The translations under genes and the position numbers were made by a program. Source: Oscillospiraceae bacterium UBA4632 (GTDB lineage: Bacteria > Bacillota > Clostridia > Oscillospirales > Oscillospiraceae). Taken from it: 14,222 nt of DNA. Positions 13,289 through 14,222 of the stretch are shown here, piece by piece (position 1 is the stretch's first letter; each line of letters opens with the position of its first letter). The stretch is taken from positions 1 through 14,222 of the forward strand of contig DHMW01000002.1 of the NCBI GenBank assembly GCA_002405995.1, written 5' to 3'. The notes below the pieces were generated by a model. It was not told the origin of the DNA, did no database searches, and worked only from the letters and a program-made list of their open reading frames with translations.

Positions 13289-13317
13289 AGTATAGCAAAA
13301 GAAGCGGCGGTTGAAAA
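13289..13317 (-). promoter_or_regulatory. Putative sigma-A promoter of the reductase-GNAT operon
   Basis: On the minus strand TATACT (13294-13289) is a 5-of-6 match to the -10 box, with TTTTCA (13317-13312) exactly 17 bases upstream as a weak -35 box. The reductase start is 31 bases downstream. Confidence 0.5.
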
Positions 13318-13331
13318 GAGCTTAATGCAGG

Positions 13332-13364
13332 AGAGCTGCTTTCCCAATAGGAAAACAGCCCTCT
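13332..13364 (-). terminator. Imperfect hairpin downstream of valS
   Basis: Arms 13332-13344 and 13350-13364 form about 12 pairs with one mismatch and a two-base bulge around an AATA loop. It starts 8 bases after the valS stop on the minus strand, the expected terminator place, but the T-rich tract lies on the plus-strand side (13371-13381), not after the stem on the minus strand. Function as the valS terminator is therefore uncertain. Confidence 0.4.
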
Positions 13365-13372
13365 GATCGCTT

Positions 13373-14222
13373 TTATTTTTTCATCGCGGCAGCGGAAGCA
13401 TCCAGCTTCTCGATGAGCGCTTTGAGCTTCTCTGCATCGGCGCGGGCGCCGTTCACGACCGCCTCCGGCGCTTTGGCAAGGAAACCCTCGTTTTTGAGCT
13501 TGTTCTCGATGCCGGCAAGCTGCTTTTCGGCGTTCGCCTTCTCCTTGGCAATGCGCGCGAGCTCCTTCTCGAAATCGACCAGCTCGGCGAGCGGCATGAA
13601 GATGCGCGCGGCGTGGGTATCGACCTCGACCTTGCCGTCGGCGTCGATGGCGGCATCGGCGGGCACGATGGTCACATCGCTGGCGGAGGCCAGGCGCGTG
13701 AAGAATGGGATACCGGCGCTGAACGTATCGGCGTGCGCGGTGGCGACGGTGTAGTGCACCTTCTTCGACGGCGCGACGTTCATCTCGTTGCGGCGGGCAC
13801 GAATCGCGGTGATCGCCTCGATAACGGTCTGCATCGCCTCCTCCTCGGCGGGGAAGCTGAACTTCTCGTCGTACTCCGGCCACTTCGAGAGCATCAGGAA
13901 GTCGCCCTCGTGCGGCAGCGCCTGCCAGATCTCCTCCGTGATGAACGGCATGAACGGGTGCAGGAGCTTGAGCGTCTCAATGAGCACGTAGCAGAGGACG
14001 TTCTGCGCGCGCTCGCGCGCGGCGGGATCCTCGCTGTTCAGGCGGTTCTTCGTCAGCTCGATGAACCAGTCGCAGTAGTTGTCCCAGATAAAGTCGTAGA
14101 TCTTCGCGGACGCGACGCCAAGCTCAAAGGCGTCCATGTTGTCCGTGACCTCGCGGATGAGCGTGTTGAGCTTCGAGAGGATCCACTTGTCCTCGAGCTC
14201 GAGCTTTTCGGGCAGCTCCACG
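13373..14222 (-). CDS. valS: Valyl-tRNA synthetase, C-terminal part
   Basis: About 283 codons are present and the frame runs off the right edge; the GTG at 14221-14219 is an internal valine, not a start. The visible part begins in the anticodon-binding helical domain: ELEDKWILSKLNTLI, FIWDNYCDWFIELTKNRL, and LLHPFMPFITEEIWQALP, which is characteristic of class Ia valine enzymes. After the IEAITAIRARRNEMNVAPSK block the protein ends in the ValS coiled-coil tRNA arm (DFEKELARIAKEKANAEKQL to the terminal MKK), a feature that separates ValS from LeuS and IleS. The enzyme charges tRNA-Val with valine in the cytosol and edits mischarged threonine. It is the last gene of its unit here, followed by a hairpin and then the reductase promoter. 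Confidence 0.97.
   Translation of the reverse strand, partial: VELPEKLELEDKWILSKLNTLIREVTDNMDAFELGVASAKIYDFIWDNYCDWFIELTKNRLNSEDPAARERAQNVLCYVLIETLKLLHPFMPFITEEIWQALPHEGDFLMLSKWPEYDEKFSFPAEEEAMQTVIEAITAIRARRNEMNVAPSKKVHYTVATAHADTFSAGIPFFTRLASASDVTIVPADAAIDADGKVEVDTHAARIFMPLAELVDFEKELARIAKEKANAEKQLAGIENKLKNEGFLAKAPEAVVNGARADAEKLKALIEKLDASAAAMKK

Noticed and set aside
1..14222. CRISPR arrays, tRNA or rRNA genes, insertion sequences
   Set aside because: I saw no regularly spaced repeats, no tRNA cloverleaf or rRNA signature, and no transposase or terminal repeats anywhere in the window.

Overview
The window is visibly GC-rich and carries a complete spoIIAA-spoIIAB-spoIIAC operon (the sigma-F switch of the forespore), a PcrA helicase with a Firmicutes-type C-terminus, Shine-Dalgarno sites close to AAGGAGG, and sigma-A promoters close to TTGACA-N17-TATAAT. 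Together these point to an endospore-forming member of the Clostridia, probably a GC-rich gut lineage of the Oscillospiraceae/Ruminococcaceae type. The assignment to phylum is firm. The family is inference from protein flavour only.

Layout, left to right. 1-1734 (minus): the start of a U32-family protein and mltG, a cell-wall lytic transglycosylase. 1855-1989 (plus): a 44-residue cysteine-rich peptide with one membrane segment, standing alone. 2058-3436 (minus): tmk-like thymidylate kinase and a TagA/WecG glycosyltransferase, overlapping by 4 bp and read from a promoter lying inside the end of the next gene. 3487-4407 (minus): an EamA/DMT transporter. 4441-4619: a gene-free spacer with two strong hairpins. 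4620-7082 (minus): pcrA. 7083-7250: a divergent control region. 7251-9534 (plus): a three-gene operon encoding a 40-residue membrane peptide, a radical SAM protein with a helix-hairpin-helix, and a DUF4130-type protein. 9416-10885 (minus): spoIIAA-AB-AC. 11062-11541 (plus): a NimA/PNPOx-like flavoprotein. 11735-13257 (minus): an aldo/keto reductase with a ferredoxin tail, followed by a GNAT acetyltransferase. 13373-14222 (minus): the C-terminal third of valS.

The most interesting region is 7160-9534. A consensus sigma-A promoter (TTGACA-N17-TATAAT, 7182-7210) carries three LexA-type boxes spaced 28-29 bp apart. One fills the promoter spacer and one sits at the predicted transcription start. 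The operon it drives begins with a tiny single-span membrane protein of the kind seen as SOS-induced division inhibitors or toxins. It continues with the radical SAM 'DNA modification/repair' protein, which ends in an apparent beta-clamp binding motif (QLSLF), and its usual partner. These two families are predicted, not proven, to act in DNA repair. The promoter architecture here is direct sequence evidence that the pair is under DNA-damage control. The neighbouring pcrA helicase is transcribed divergently from the same control region.

Other genes are housekeeping or sporulation functions in short operons. Several adjacent genes overlap by ATGA (tagA/tmk, spoIIAB/spoIIAC, reductase/GNAT), which indicates translational coupling. 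The last gene of the SOS operon runs 119 bp into the convergent spoIIAC gene, apparently after losing its ancestral stop codon.
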